Numbered from the stretch's first letter, positions 44,034-56,511 are shown. The stretch is DNA of 64,000 bases from Verrucomicrobiota bacterium (GCA_027493615.1 JAOSKK010000008.1:29094-93093), one strand, 5' to 3'. Notes: generated from the letters alone by a model not told the origin. Numbers and translations are program-made.

Positions 44034-47000
44034 TCATTTCATCCGGTAGAACCGGTGGTTCTGGGCGGGGGCGCCGGGGTCGCTGACGGTGACCGGGATT
44101 TCGCCCTGGCCGGGGACGGTGGTGAACGTCGTCCAGGTCACGAGGTCGGGCGAGTGCTCGAGGGTACAGGTGCGGTTGGTGCTGGCCCAGACGCGCAACT
44201 CGAACTCGCCGTTGGGCTTGAGCGCAGCGCGCAGCGAGGGTTCGACGATGGTGTAATACCGGTTCGGGGGTGAGGTTAGCGAACTCCTCGACCACGCCCG
44301 AGGGCCATTCGATGCGCAGTCGGGTGACGAGCTGGGCGTCGCCAAGACCGAAATGCGCGTAGCGGTGGTTGCCGTCGCTCAGGCAACCGACGGTGATGTC
44401 GCGTCGTTGCCAGCGGTCCCGGCCGGCATAGGTCGCCAACGCCTGGACCTTGGCGCCGGCGGCGTCGCGGTTCGAGACGGTCCCGATGGGTTTCACGGTG
44501 AGCCAGGCGTTGTCGTTCCCGTTGTTGCGAAAGAGTTGGTTGGCGGTCCAGATGCTCGTGTTGTCATCGCCGTTCATGACGTATGCGTCGAGAAAGCCGT
44601 CGTTGTCGTAATCGAACCACGCCACCTGATAGGTGCCCGCGTTGTTGAGCGGTCGCTCGTTGACGAGACTGCCGGTGGTGATCCCGGTGAAAGACCCATC
44701 GCCGTTGTTGCGGAAGAGCTTGTTGCCGCTCATGTAACCCGACACCCACAGGTCCAGGAATCCATCGTTGTCGTAGTCCACCCAGCTCACGAAATTATGC
44801 GTGCCGGTGAAGGTGGGGGCGGTGGCCGGGCGTTCGAACTCACCGTTCCCGAGGTTCCGATAGAGGGCGCTGGTGCCGGTCCAGCACGCCACAAACAAGT
44901 CCAACCGGCCGTCGTTGTCATAGTCGCCCCACGCCGCTTGGAAGGCGGGCGCGCTGGTCTGGGTGACCAGGTTGGTGACCGGTGTGAACCCGCCGTTGCC
45001 ATCGTTCCGGAACAGATAGCTGCGGGATTGTCGCAGGCTGGCCACGTAAAGATCCGGCCAGCCGTCATCGTCGAAGTCGCCCGCGCACGAGGCGCCGTAG
45101 GTGTAGAGGCTCGCGGGGCCCGTGCTCTGGCGCCGATCCACGGTGAACTCGCGGTTCCCAAGGTTGCGAATCAGGCAGTTGCCCACCGAATGATAACCCC
45201 CAATACACATCCAACAGGCCGTCCCGGTCATAGTCGGCGTGGGCACCCCAAGACCCGATGAGCGTGGAGGCCGAGCTCAGCGTGAAATCCCCGTGACCAT
45301 CGCCGAACGCGAGGTGCTCCACCCCTCCCAAGGTCGCCCAGACGTCCTGATTACCATCATTGTCCCAGTCGAACCAACACCAACCCTTGTAGGAGGCGCC
45401 CGCCAACCCGGGCGGATCAGCAAGGCGGGAGAAGGTGCCGTCCCGGTTGTTGCGGTACATGGCAAAGGTCAAATACACACCGCTGCCCGGGATCTCGCGC
45501 AACACGCCCAGGTCGGGATACCCGTCGTTGTCAAAGTCGGCCCAGGAACCAAATGCGGAGGATCCAGTTTCGGTGACCAGCGGTCCTTCGGTGATCTTGG
45601 TGAACTGGGTATCCACGAGCAGATACACGTGATTCGTCAAGGTGCCGGAGGCGGTGTCCACGACGACGCTGTAACGGCCGGCGTCGGTGGCCCGGATGTT
45701 GGACAGAGCCAGCGTCTTGGCTGTCTGGCCCTCCAAGGGCTCGCCGTCGTGATACCACTGCCAGGTGCCGTTGAGTTGGGAGGTCAGCGTGACCGATCCG
45801 CCCAAGCTGGCCGAGGGTCGGACCGGGGTGATGCGCACCTGCTCGGTCACGGTGAGCAACTGGTTGGGCGCCAGGTCGGTCAGTTCCTGCACATTGCCCG
45901 AGGGCCATTCGACGCGGAGGATATCCACTTGGGTGGCGTCGCCGAGGCCGAAGTGGGCGCGGAGGTCGCTCTGACCGGTGAATCCGTCGCCGGTGGCGAT
46001 TTCGCGCAGTTGCCAGATGCTTTGACCCCAGAGGGTGGCGCGGATCCGCACCTTGGCGCCGATGGCCGAGCGATTCGAAGCGGTGCCGACGAGCCGAACG
46101 TGAAGCCAGGCGTTGCCGTTGCCTTGGTTGTGATACAGGGCGTCGGTCGCGGTGCTTACAGCTCCCTTCCCGACGAACAGGTCCAGGAAACCGTCGTTGT
46201 CGTAGTCCGCCCAGGCGCAGGACTGACCAGGACCGGGGTCGTTGCCCGGGCTCGTCGTCACCCGCTCGAAGGTGCCGTCGCGCTGGTTGTGGAACAGCCA
46301 GAGTCCGTTCGCTCCCGTGGCAAACAGATCGAGGTATCCGTCGTTGTCGTAATCACCCCATGCCCCGCCGGAGACGTTGCCCGTGACGGCCGGCAGTTCC
46401 GTCGTCGTGAGGGTGAAGGAAGCTTGGCCGTCGTTGCGATACAGCATGCTCCGGCTCGCCGCTCCGGCGTGCTCGCCCACAAACAAATCCAATAGGCCGT
46501 CATTGGTGTAATCCCCCCAGGCGCAGCCTACGGATTTACGGCTCAGAAGTCCCGGGTGAGCATCGGTAATCTTGCGGAATTGACCGTTGCCTTCGTTGAT
46601 GAAGAGGGCATCGCTGGCGCCGTTGGCAGCAATATGGGCCGCAAAAAGGTCGGGCCGACCATCGTTGTTGCAGTCGCCCCAGGCCACCGCGTGCGCGTCT
46701 GTCTCGACTTCGAATGGACCCGGCCGGATCCGCTCAAAGGTTCCATCTCTTCGGCTGTGGTACAAAGCGTTCCGCCAGGCGTCATTGCCGACGGCGAGGT
46801 CCAACCAGCCGTCCAGATCATAGTCGCCCCAGGAACACCCCACGCTTTTGTCGGCGTCGGCTGGGATTGCGCTGGTGACCCGGGTAAACCCAGCCGGGCC
46901 ATGGTTGATGTAAAGCGCGTTCGCACTACCGAATATCGTGACGAACAGGTCCAAATCGCCGTCGTTGTCGAAGTCAGCCCACACCGCGCCGCTGCTGTCA

Positions 47001-47336
47001 TCGGTATCGGTGACGATGGGATTCCCTTCGAGAACACGGGTAAAGGTGCCGTCGCCATGGTTTCGATACAGGTAATTGTTGAGGGTGGGCGCGCCGTTCA
47101 CGACCAGCAGGTCGGTGTAACCGTCGCCATCGAAGTCGCCCCAGGCGCAGCCCCATGTACTGCCGGGTGTGTTCACGATGTCGCCCTCGGTGATGCGGGT
47201 GAAGTAGGCCGGTTGGGCCAGCAGGGTGCCGGCACTGATCAGGATCAAACACCAGGCTGACCAGGAAGTGGTCTTCGTGAAGCGATCGCACTTTGCTCTC
47301 TGGAATTGTACGCAGAGGGGGTTGACTCGTTTTCAT
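44034..47336 (-). CDS. Secreted FG-GAP/ASPIC-UnbV protein (three frameshifts)
   Basis: A shorter relative of the giant protein. The signal peptide (WSAWCLILISAGTLLA) is reached from ATG at 47336 if one extra C near 47316-47320 is removed; otherwise ATG at 47248 starts inside it. Order: seven FG-GAP repeats (SWGDYDLDGWLDL type), ASPIC-UnbV (GAKVRIRATLWGQSIWQLRE), an Ig-like domain, a second FG-GAP block, a second ASPIC-UnbV, and a terminal module ending HRFYRMK. Further extra bases lie near 45195-45203 (G run) and 44262-44266 (C run). The three extra bases equal one codon, so the ends are in phase; about 1,099 residues. Confidence 0.7.
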
Positions 47337-48044
47337 GAGTAGCCTTTCGTCCATAACGGGTTGGCGTCTTCTCAGTTCGATCAGTCGTCCGTCCGTGCGG
47401 CCCGGGCACGCCGGGCCCTCACTGGCGTACTTCAAGAAGCGGAAGTCCCGATCACGGAAATTTTCGGTCATCGGTGCGATTTCGTGGAAAGTGCACGGGA
47501 TGAAGGGGTTTTGCGTGGGTGCTCGGGTCGTTTCTCATGAACCGCGCCCGAAAAGCGGGGGTGAACCCCCGCACTCCATACGCTTCGCGACTTCGGAAGC
47601 GCGTCCGTTCGGCGCGCAGCGTCTGGAGTGCGTCCGGTTTACCGGCGCTTTCAGTGCACGGGATGAGGGGTTTCGCGTGGGTGCTTGGGTCGTTTCTCAT
47701 GAACCGCGCCCGAAAAGCGGGGGTGAACCCCCGCACTCCATACGCTTCGCGACTTCGGAAGCGCGTCCGTTCGGCGCGCAGCGTCTGGAGTGCGTCCGGT
47801 TTACCGGCGCTTTCAGTGCACGGGATGAGGGGGCTTCGCGTGGGTGCTCGGGTCGTTTCTCATGAACCGCGCCCGAAAAGCGGGGGTGAACCCCCGCACT
47901 CCATACGCTTCGCGACTTCGGAAGCGCGTCCGCTCGGCGCGCCGCGTCTGGAGTGCGTCCGGTTTACCGGCGCTTTCAGCGCATGGCATCCAAGCCACTG
48001 GGATGCCTCCGGTTCACCCCGGCGGCCGCCCGCTGTGGGCTGCC
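47337..48044. other. Gene-free region dominated by tandem repeats
   Basis: No gene is supported. Open frames such as MNRARKAGVNPRTP recur only because the repeat unit recurs. The segment 47337-47490 is unremarkable; 47491-47985 is the tandem array. Confidence 0.65.
47491..47985. repeat. Three tandem 162-163-base units with internal inverted repeats
   Basis: Units begin at 47491, 47654 and 47816. Each carries CATGAACCGCGCCCGAAAAG, a hairpin with 13-base arms (GCACTCCATACGC against GCGTCTGGAGTGC, one mismatch), and CGGTTTACCGGCGCTTTCAG. The units differ at a few bases. The same element occurs once at 3950-4070, where the arms are longer and perfect, and as a remnant near 10020. Confidence 0.85.
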
Positions 48045-51000
48045 TCATTCCACCGTGACGGCGAAGAGGATCGGGCCATCGCCCGGGCTGGGCGTGGTGA
48101 AATCCAGGGTCTGCACCGCCACCTCGGGATGCGGGTTGGTCCAGGTGGCGCGGAAGAGTCGCACCGGGATGCCGGCCGGGCTGGTCCCCTCCCACGCCAC
48201 GACCGGTCCGGGGCTGTCCCACGAGGGATGGAGGTCCCATCGCGCCACGTTCACGTCCATGCGGATCGGCAGCTCGAACGATTGGCCGTCCGCGAGACGC
48301 ATCGTGTAGGCCCGCGGCTTCGCACCCGGCGTGTTGGCGGCGATGGCGGCGTGGAGGAAATGGATGCGCTGGCAACGCCGTCCCACGGGGATGCCCAGGA
48401 CGGCGTTCGGATACTCCAACCCCCAGGAACCACTGCCCCAGTTGAGTTGAATGGCGCCCCGGAGGTCGAACTCGATCCCGCCGAAGGTCTGCCGCCCGCG
48501 CGGCAAGGTGGACAGGTTATGCCGGGAGAAGCGCATGCCGCGCCAATCGGTCTCGAGGTTGGCGTTGTAGAATGCGGACAGGTCCAGCAGCCGTTCCGGC
48601 GTCTCAGGATCACGTGGCGGCACGGCGATGGCGTAAGCCAACCGATGATCCCGCAGGGCCTCCGCCTCCTCGCCTTGCCGACGATGGATGCGCGCGTGCC
48701 CCAGCAAGGCCCGTCGCCGTTCCGTCTCGTCGAGGCGCGGCTGGTGGCGATCCGACTCGACGGCTTGGGTGTAAGCCTCGAGGGCCTCCCCGATCCCGGC
48801 CGGCCCGTTCGAGCATCGCGCCAAAGGCGAGCCAGAAAGGAGCGCTGGCGGACTCGGAGTTGCGCCCCGGTTTTCATCGCTCGAAGCGCGTCGGCGGAGT
48901 CGCCGGCGGCGGCCAGCCAATCTGCGTGGGCCCACCACGCGGCGGCTTCCGTCGGCGCCAGATCAAGCGCGCGCCGGCTGAACCACCCGGCTCGAGCCAG
49001 CAGCGCCGGATCGCTCCGGGAACGATGTTCCTCGAGGGCAATGCGCGAGGCCCGAGCCCACAAACCCGCGCGGGCCGGGTGGAGCGCGATCCAACTTGCG
49101 AGCTGTGGACACGGCGCCGAAGAGCCGATGGCGGCTTCCTGGGCCTGCGCGGCCACGGCCTGGTGAACACTCAGGGAAGCGCCAGGTCCGACGGAACGGT
49201 TAGACCGATCCGCCAGGAACCACTCGAGCCATCTATCGCCGGGTTGGCCGTCCGACGCGTCGGCCAAGACCCGCCGGAGCCGGATGAACTCGGTCGCCGG
49301 CACTTGTTCGGCGGCTCGGTCGAGCGCGGTGCGCTGGCCCGCGACGGCTTCCGCGAGCTCGGCCAACCAAGCCGGGACGGGGGCTTCGACCACCGGCACG
49401 TCCCAAATCCAGCCACTGCGACCTTGGCAAGCCGTGGCCAACTGCGTGCCATCGGGGCTGAACTCGGCGTGGTTCACGAAGAACGGATGCTTGAACGGGC
49501 TGGCCAGAACCTGGCCGGTACGCCCATCCCAGAGCCGGGCGGTGCCGTCCTCCGCCGTGGTCACCACCCGATCGCCTTCGGGACTGAAACCGGCCCACAG
49601 CACGGCGCCGTTGTGACGAAACGGTTCGCCCATGGCCGCACCCGACCGCGCGTCCCACAGGCGGGCGGTATCATCCTGGGAAGCGGTGACCACGCGCGCG
49701 CCATCCGGACTGAACGCCGCCTGGTGCACTCCCCCGCGATGCCGCAACGGCGGTGTGACCGGCGCCCCCGAAGCCGCGTCCCACACGCGTGCCGTGCCAT
49801 CCTTCGAGGCGGTGACGACCCGGCGGCCATCCGGGCTGAAGTGGGCGACGGTGATTTCCGCTGCATGGGCCGGCCACTGGGCTTTCAGGAGGCCGTCGGC
49901 CGGGTTCCAGAGGCGAATCGTTCCGCCACTCTCGGTCAGCACCCGCTGACCGTCCGGGCTAAACTCAGCAAAGGTGACCGCAGCCGTCGGTTGATGCGGG
50001 AAGGACCGGACCAATTGGTAAGACCCGGCTTCCCGCAGGGCCGCGGTGCCGTCCCCGGAACCAGTCAGGATAAAACGTCCGTCCGGACTAAAGCAGGCTG
50101 GTACTGCTCGGGTGCGGTCATCGAACTGCACCACGCATTCCTCCGCTTCGAGGTCCCAGACCTGAGCCGGTTCGCTGCCATAGCTCAGCAGCACCCGACG
50201 GCTGTCGGGACTGAAGTTGGCGCAGATCGGGTGACCGTGGCCGCGCAACTTGTGTTCCCGGGCTTGAGCAGTCGCGCTGTCGAACAAGACAGGCGCCCAG
50301 GCGCCCACCAGCACCCGGTGACCGTCCGGCGACCAGTGAACCCAATGCGTCTGGCTGGTCACTGGCAGGTGTCGGGGCAACGCAGCTCCCGGGCGAACGT
50401 CCCACACCTGCGCGGTGCGATCCGATGAAGCCGTGACCACACGCTGGCCGTCCGGACTGAATCGCGCTGACCAGACCGCGTCCTGGTGTTGGATGGGTTC
50501 GCCGGCGAGTTGGCTGGTGCGAAGGTCCCACAGATACGCCTTCTTGTCCTCGGCGCCGGTCAGCAACCGTTCGCCTTCGGGGCTGAACTGAACCGAACGA
50601 ACCGTCCCGCCATGTTCGAGGGGCCGTCCCTGGGGCGCGCCCGTCAGGCCGTCCCAGAGCCGGACAGTGCTGTCGAGTGAAGCCGTGGCCAGGGAGCCGC
50701 CATCCGGGCTGAACGCGAGGGCGACAACCTGGTTTTCGTGGTGCAACGGCGGGCTGAGGGGTTCGCCCGTGGCGGCGTCCCAGAGCCGGGCGGTTCCATC
50801 CTGACTCGCCGTGGCCACCCGCCGACCGTCGGGGCTGAATTGACCCGCCTTGACGACGCGACCGTGCCGGATGGGTTTGCCGATCGGCTGGCCGGTTTCA
50901 GCGTCCCACACCTGGGCGGTCGCGTCGTCGGACCCGGTGAGCAATCGTCGGCCGTCCGGGCTGAACGCCATAAAGTTCACGCACTTCGCGTGACGCATGG

Positions 51001-52824
51001 GTTCGCCGAGCCATTCGCCGGTTCGCGCTCGCCACAGCCGGATTCTGCCATCCCGGCAAGCCGTGGCGAGCCGCGCGCCGTCCGGGCTGAACGCGACCGC
51101 GGTGACCCAGTCGGGATGAGGCAACGAGGGTGTGAGCGGCTGACCGGTCTGCGCGTCCCAGACGCGAGCCGTGTGGTCCACCGAACCCGTGGCCAGGCGC
51201 AACCCATCCGGGCTGAACCGGGCGACGATGGGTTTCAGGTTGCCCTCGAAGTAGTCTCGGCCCAGCCGATCCACGAGGCCCGGCTCGTGTTGCATTGGCG
51301 ACCCGATGGGTCGGCCGCTGGCCGTTTCCCAGAGGCGGACGGCGTTGTCCATGGCGGCGGTCAGAATCCGCGCGCCGTCCGGGCTGAACTCGGCGTAGTG
51401 GGCTTCCTCCGGATGCGGCAACGCCTCGAGGACCGGCAATGGCCAACTGCGATGGGTCAATTCGGCCAAGAGCCAGTTGGCGACCGCGCGGTTGCCCGGG
51501 TCCTGGCGGAGCAGCAACGCGAGAGAGGCGAGGCCGGCGGCGGCGTTTTGGCTGGCGAACAGCTCACCGGCCCGCTGCAACTCGAGGCGATGCAGGGCGT
51601 GCTCGGCTTCGAGCCGGTGAACGCGCTCCGCCGACGCGCTCCGCTCCGCTCGCCGCCATTGCGTCAGCACACCCGTCAACCCCAGCGTCACGGCCACCAC
51701 CACTGTAGCGCTCATGGTGGCCAAGGCCGGCTTGCGCCGGCACCAGCGCGCCACCTTGCCGACCAGATGGATCGGCCGCGACTGGATGGGCCGGCTTTCG
51801 AGGAATCGTTCGAGTTCATCCGCCAAGCCGCTGGCCGAGGCGAACCTTCGTTGGGGGTCTTTCTCGAGGCACTTGAGACAGAGGATTTCCAGGTCGCGGG
51901 GCACCGACGGGTTCAGGTGGCGAGGCGGCAACGGCTCTTCACCCAGCACGCGCGCCAGGGTGGCCTCGAAGGTTTCGGCGGCGAAGGGTGGGCGGGCCGT
52001 CAACAGGTAGTAGAGCACCGCCCCAGACTGTAAATGTCACTGGCCGGGCTCACGGCGGCATGGGTGCCGCGACCTTGTTCGGGCGGCATGAAGTTGGGCG
52101 ACCCCAGAATCTGGCCGGTCAACGTCAGGTCCGAATCGCCCGTCAACTGCCGCGCCAGTCCGAAGTCGGTGATCCGCGGTTCGTCGTGGTCGTCAATCAA
52201 GATGTTGGCGGGCTTCAGATCGCGATGGAGAACGCCGTGGTCGTGGGCGTATTGGACGGCACGGCTGATTTTGAGCAGGTAAGTGCCCGCCTGCCGCGCC
52301 GGCAGCGGATGATCCCGCACCACCTCGGCCAGGGTCCGCCCGGCCACGTAATCCATCGAATAGAACGGTTGGCCGTCCTGCTCGCCGATCTCGTGGATGG
52401 CCACAATGTTCGGGTGCTGCAGGCGCGCGGCAGTCTCGGCTTCGACCCGGAAACGCTGAAACGCCACGGCATCGGCGAACTGGCCCGCCAGCAGCACCTT
52501 CACTGCCACCGTCCGGTCCAGGCTTACCTGCCGGGCGCGATAGACAATCCCCATCCCGCCGTGGGCAATTTCCTCGATCAACTCGTAGTCGCCCCAAACC
52601 GTCATCGGCCCGACCCGCCTGTCCTCGTTCGGACTGACCGCTGGCGGCTGACCGCTGACGGCGGACTCCGGACTGGCTTGGGCGAGCTCCTGACCCGTGC
52701 CTTCGGCAGGCTCGGCGAGGCAGAGTCGGGCCAGGCATCGGGCGCAAGCCCCCCTGAGCCAGCGGCCGGAGAGCGGGGCGCCGCAGTATCGGCAGACGGT
52801 CAATGGGGCGGATGTATCGTTCAC
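48045..52824 (-). CDS. Serine/threonine protein kinase with 16 WD40 repeats (two frameshifts)
   Basis: A membrane-anchored Hanks-type kinase of about 1,590 residues. It starts with a zinc-ribbon-like CRYCGAPLSGRWLRGACARC. The kinase has IAHGGMGIVYRA (glycine loop), AVKVLLAG (lysine), VLHRDLKPANIL (catalytic loop), ITDFGLARQ (metal) and SPNFMPPEQ. A transmembrane helix (ALATMSATVVVAVTLGLTGV) is followed by 16 WD40 repeats marked by FSPDG, enough for two propellers. Then come helical repeats and an unknown C-terminal beta domain (DWRGMRFSRHNLS). Missing G near 52022-52025 and near 48803-48806 break the frame. Downstream of the sigma-factor gene on the same strand with 74 bases between, so probably one operon. 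Confidence 0.8.
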
Positions 52825-52898
52825 AGGCCCGTTGTCCGACGGTTACTTCAAGAAAGAGTCACGGCGGTCACGGAACGACCAGGGCTTGGGGTCACCTT

Positions 52899-53712
52899 TT
52901 AGCGGATCAACAGTTCGACGAGATAGCGCATCTCGGCGTTGATATCAGTGGCCACGGGCACCGTGTGGGCGATTTCAGAGCGAACGCACTCGCGATAGCG
53001 GCGCCGAAACTCGTTGAACAGCAGCCGCGACCGCGTGGGAGCTCAGCCCCAACTGCGTGCCGATCCGGGCATACTCGCCGGGACCGGCCGGACTGGAAAG
53101 AAACGGGGAGAGGGTTCTGAAGTCGCGGGTCCTGCCGTGGCGCGCGCATTCGGCCTCCAATTGCCGCAACGCGTGTTCGATCACGGTCCGAGCCCATGCG
53201 TGGTCGTATAATCGGTCGGGACCCTCTGCCGCAGCCGATTCCGCCAAGTAGGCCTCTTCCGCGGCGTCGGCCTCGAGCGGGATGATCCTCTGACCACCTC
53301 CTCGTTTGAGCGTCTGCCGACGACGCCATTCATTGACCAGGAATCGCTTGAAGGCAGTGAGGAGGAAGGTCCGGAACCGGCCGCGTTCCCGGGCCACGTG
53401 GTGAATGAACGGTCGATCAACCAGGGCCTCGAAGAACGCCTGGGTGCTGTCCTTGGCGTCTTCAGGCGGCAGTCCCCGTCGGCGGGCAAACGCGTAGAGG
53501 GGATACCAGTAGGCACGGCAGAGGCGTTCGAGGGCGGCGAGTGCCGCCGGAGATCCCGGTTCGCCAGCCCTGAGCACCGTGCTCCAGTGTGTCGTGTCAA
53601 ACTGGACTCCGGTGCGGTTCCAGAACTCACTGTCGGCAGAGTCTGTCGGCATCGCTGCTGCCCTCCACGCTCTCGCCGGCAACGCTGCAGAAGTCGTTCG
53701 CTGGCGATCCAC
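52899..53712 (-). CDS. ECF-type RNA polymerase sigma factor (frameshifted near end)
   Basis: A sigma factor of the Sigma70_ECF group common in Planctomycetes and Verrucomicrobiota beside large kinases. FDTTHWSTVLRAG is the family's conserved N-terminus; RLCRAYWYPLYAFARRRG with STQAFFEALVDRPF is region 2, and YARIGTQLGLSSHAVAAAVQR begins region 4. An extra G near 53008-53012 ends the frame early at 52975; corrected, it continues FRRRYRECVRSEIAHTVP and stops at 52899, as in relatives. ATG at 53652 is an alternative start. It likely directs an envelope or stress regulon that includes the kinase, though no promoter motif is identified. Confidence 0.8.
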
Positions 53713-54184
53713 CGGCGGAATGGCTCGTGACCGTGCTTTCTCCGCGACTCCACCAGATTTCCGGAGCTAAGGCGAGCCCATAGATCATCACGTTCGGTGC
53801 TTGGCGGGCGCACCGCGAAGGGACGGAAACCCACCCGGCACGCCGAAGCCGGTGAGGATCGAGGCGGCCTGGTCGCCCGCGAACGTGGTCCGCGTTCGGG
53901 CGATCGGACAGGCAGCTTTGAGGTCTAACCGCCTGCGGGGAGGACGGCTCGAAACCGGGAATGGCGGCATCCTTTTGGGTTAGGTTTATCGCCTTATCAT
54001 GTGGATGAAGAAGTCAAATGATCAATGAATCGACCCGGCCACGACGAAGCCCACCCTCCCCTGGACGGGCCGCACGCCCTCGGCGCCCCGGGGCGCGCCC
54101 GCGCTCCGAACATCAAAATGCCTGAGTTTATGAATCAAAACATCGATTTCCCACGCCGCCGCCCTTCTCCCCACCTTCGCTCCC
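53713..54184. other. Intergenic region between divergent genes
   Basis: 472 bases between the sigma factor and the acyl synthetase, presumably holding both promoters. I cannot point to convincing -35/-10 elements, repeats or small genes. Confidence 0.5.
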
Positions 54185-56511
54185 ATGCAAACCGAAGGGA
54201 ACACCCCGCCTGGTCCCGCGACCCTCCCCACGGTCCTGCGTCCGCCGCGCGTGGCGGATCCGACGGCCCGGGCGGCCAAGACCCTGCCCGCGAGCGCCCC
54301 CCCGCGGCGCGGGTGGCGCCGGCTGATCTGGTGGCTCGGCTGTCTGGTCACCCGGCTGCTCTACCGGATCCGGGTGGACGACCGGCACCACCTGCCCGTG
54401 TCTGGCGGCGCCCTCCTGGTTGCCAATCACCTGTCGCTGGTGGATGCCTGCATCCTGGCCACGGCCACGGGACGCTTCGTCCGCTTTCTGATGCACGAAA
54501 GCCACTGCCGCACCCCCACTCCTGGGCGGCTTGTGCCGGCGGCTCGGGGTCATTCCGATCGCGTCCGACCAGCGTCCTCGCGACCTGATCCGCTCCCTCC
54601 GCACCGCGGCCGAGGCCATCCGGCGGGGGAGAACTGGTCTGCATCTTCGCGGAGGGGGCAGGTGAGCCGGACCGGGCAGATGCTGCCGTTCCGGCGCGGC
54701 TTCGAGCGGATCATGGAGGGTGTCGATGCCCCCATCATTCCGGTCTGTCTGGAGAGCGTGTGGGGGAGCATCTTCAGCTTTGCCCGGCGCCGGTTTCTCT
54801 GGAAGCTGCCCCAGCGCCTTCCCTACCCGGTGAGCGTGAGCTTTGGACGCCCGCTTCCGGCCAGCGCCACCCCGGCCGAGGTCCGGCAGGTGGTCCAGGA
54901 ACTGGCGAGCGACGCCTGGCGGCATCGCAAGCCGCTGATGCAACCGCTCTCGCGGGCATTTGTCACCACGGCCCGCCGGCATCCGTTCCGGTTTGCGATG
55001 GGCGACCCACGGACGCCCCGGCTGAACTTCCTGGGCGCGCTGGCCCGTACGGTTTACCTCGCCCGGCGGTTGAGGCCTCACTGGGAGGGGCAGGAGAAGG
55101 TGGGCATCCTGCTCCCGCCCTCGATTGGCGGGGCGCTGGTGAACTTCGCGGCTCTCTTGATGGGCAAGGTGCCGGTGAACCTGAACTACACTGCGTCCGC
55201 GGAGGTGATCGCCTCGAGCGTTCGCCAGTGTGGCATCCGGACGATCCTCAGCTCCCAGGCCTTCCTGGAGAAGGTGAGGCTGGACCTGCCCATTGCGCCG
55301 CTGCATCTCGAGGCCGTCGCCGGTCAACCCCGGAGGAGCGAACGGCTCGCGGCGCTGGCGATGGCCGCTCTGTTCCCGGTGCGCTGGCTCGAACGGGCCG
55401 TGGGCAGCGTTCGACCGGTCCAGATGGATGACCTGGCGACGGTCATCTTCTCGAGTGGCAGCACGGGCGAACCCAAGGGCGTCATGCTCTCGCACTTCAA
55501 CGTCGCCGCCAACGTCGCCGCGATGAACCAGGTCTTCGGCCTGACCGGGCGTGATGGTTTCCTGGGCACGCTGCCGTTCTTCCACTCCTTCGGGTTCACC
55601 GGAACGCTGGCCCTGACGGGGACGCTCGGTGTGGGCGTGGCGTACTACCCGACACCGCTGGACGCGGCTGCGGTTGGACGGCTGGTTCGCGAGCACAGGC
55701 TGACCTTCCTGCTGTCCACCCCCACCTTCCTGCAGCTCTACCTGCGCGGCTGCGCGCCGGAGGACTTGGGCAGCCTGCGGGTGGTCATGGCGGGGGCCGA
55801 GAAGTTGCCCGAGCGACTGGCGACTGCCTTCGAGGACAAGTTCGGCATCCGACCCCTGGAGGGCTACGGGTGCACCGAATGCGCCCCGGTGGTGGCGGTC
55901 AATGCGCCCGACTACCGCGCGCCCGGCTTCCGGCAAGTGGGGGCGAAGCGGGGACGATTGGCCATCCGCTTCCCGGTGTCAGCGTGCGCATCGTCGATCC
56001 CGGCACCCACACGACGCTGCCGGTCAACCAGCCGGGCCTGCTGCTCGTCCGCGGCCCCAACGTCATGCAGGGCTATCTGGGGCGCCCCGACACGACCGCC
56101 GAGGTGTTGCGCGAGGGCTGGTATGTCACCGGGGACATTGCCGCCCGGGATGAGGACGGCTTCCTCCATCTCACCGACCGGCTGAGCCGCTTCAGCAAGA
56201 TCGGTGGCGAAATGGTGCCGCACATCAAGGTGGAGGAAGCGTTGCAGGAGCTCACGGGCACGCCCGAGCGAACCCTCGTGGTCACCGGGGTGGGCGACGA
56301 GCGGAAAGGCGAACGCCTGGTGGTGCTCCACTGCCTGGACGAAGCGGCGCTCGAGAACCTGCTCGCCAAACTGCCGCAACTCGATCTCCCCAAGCTCTGG
56401 GTGCCCAAAGCGAACCAGTTCTTCCGCCTCGACGCCCTGCCGCTCTTGGGCAGCGGCAAATTGGACCTCGCCAAGGTCCGCACCCTGGCCGCGCAATGCG
56501 CTGCGGAGTAA
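54185..56511 (+). CDS. PlsC-type acyltransferase fused to acyl-ACP/CoA synthetase (frameshifted)
   Basis: An Aas-like phospholipid-repair enzyme: the N-terminal domain re-acylates lysophospholipid and the C-terminal domain activates fatty acid with ATP. The acyltransferase has LLVANHLSLVDACILA (HxxxxD variant NHLSLVD) and, after correction, an FAEGA/VSRTG block. The synthetase has FSSGSTGEPKGVMLSH (adenylate loop), YGCTECAPVV and YVTGDIAARDEDGFLHLTDR. At least three indels between 54510 and 54665 garble the acyltransferase middle but return to frame, and one G is missing near 55951-55955. It lacks the N-terminal MFS transporter domain of some bacterial fusions. Membrane-associated. Confidence 0.75.

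Noticed and set aside
48572..50428. 618-codon open frame on the plus strand
   Set aside because: Antisense to the WD40 repeats of the kinase; its own pattern is just the mirrored repeat.
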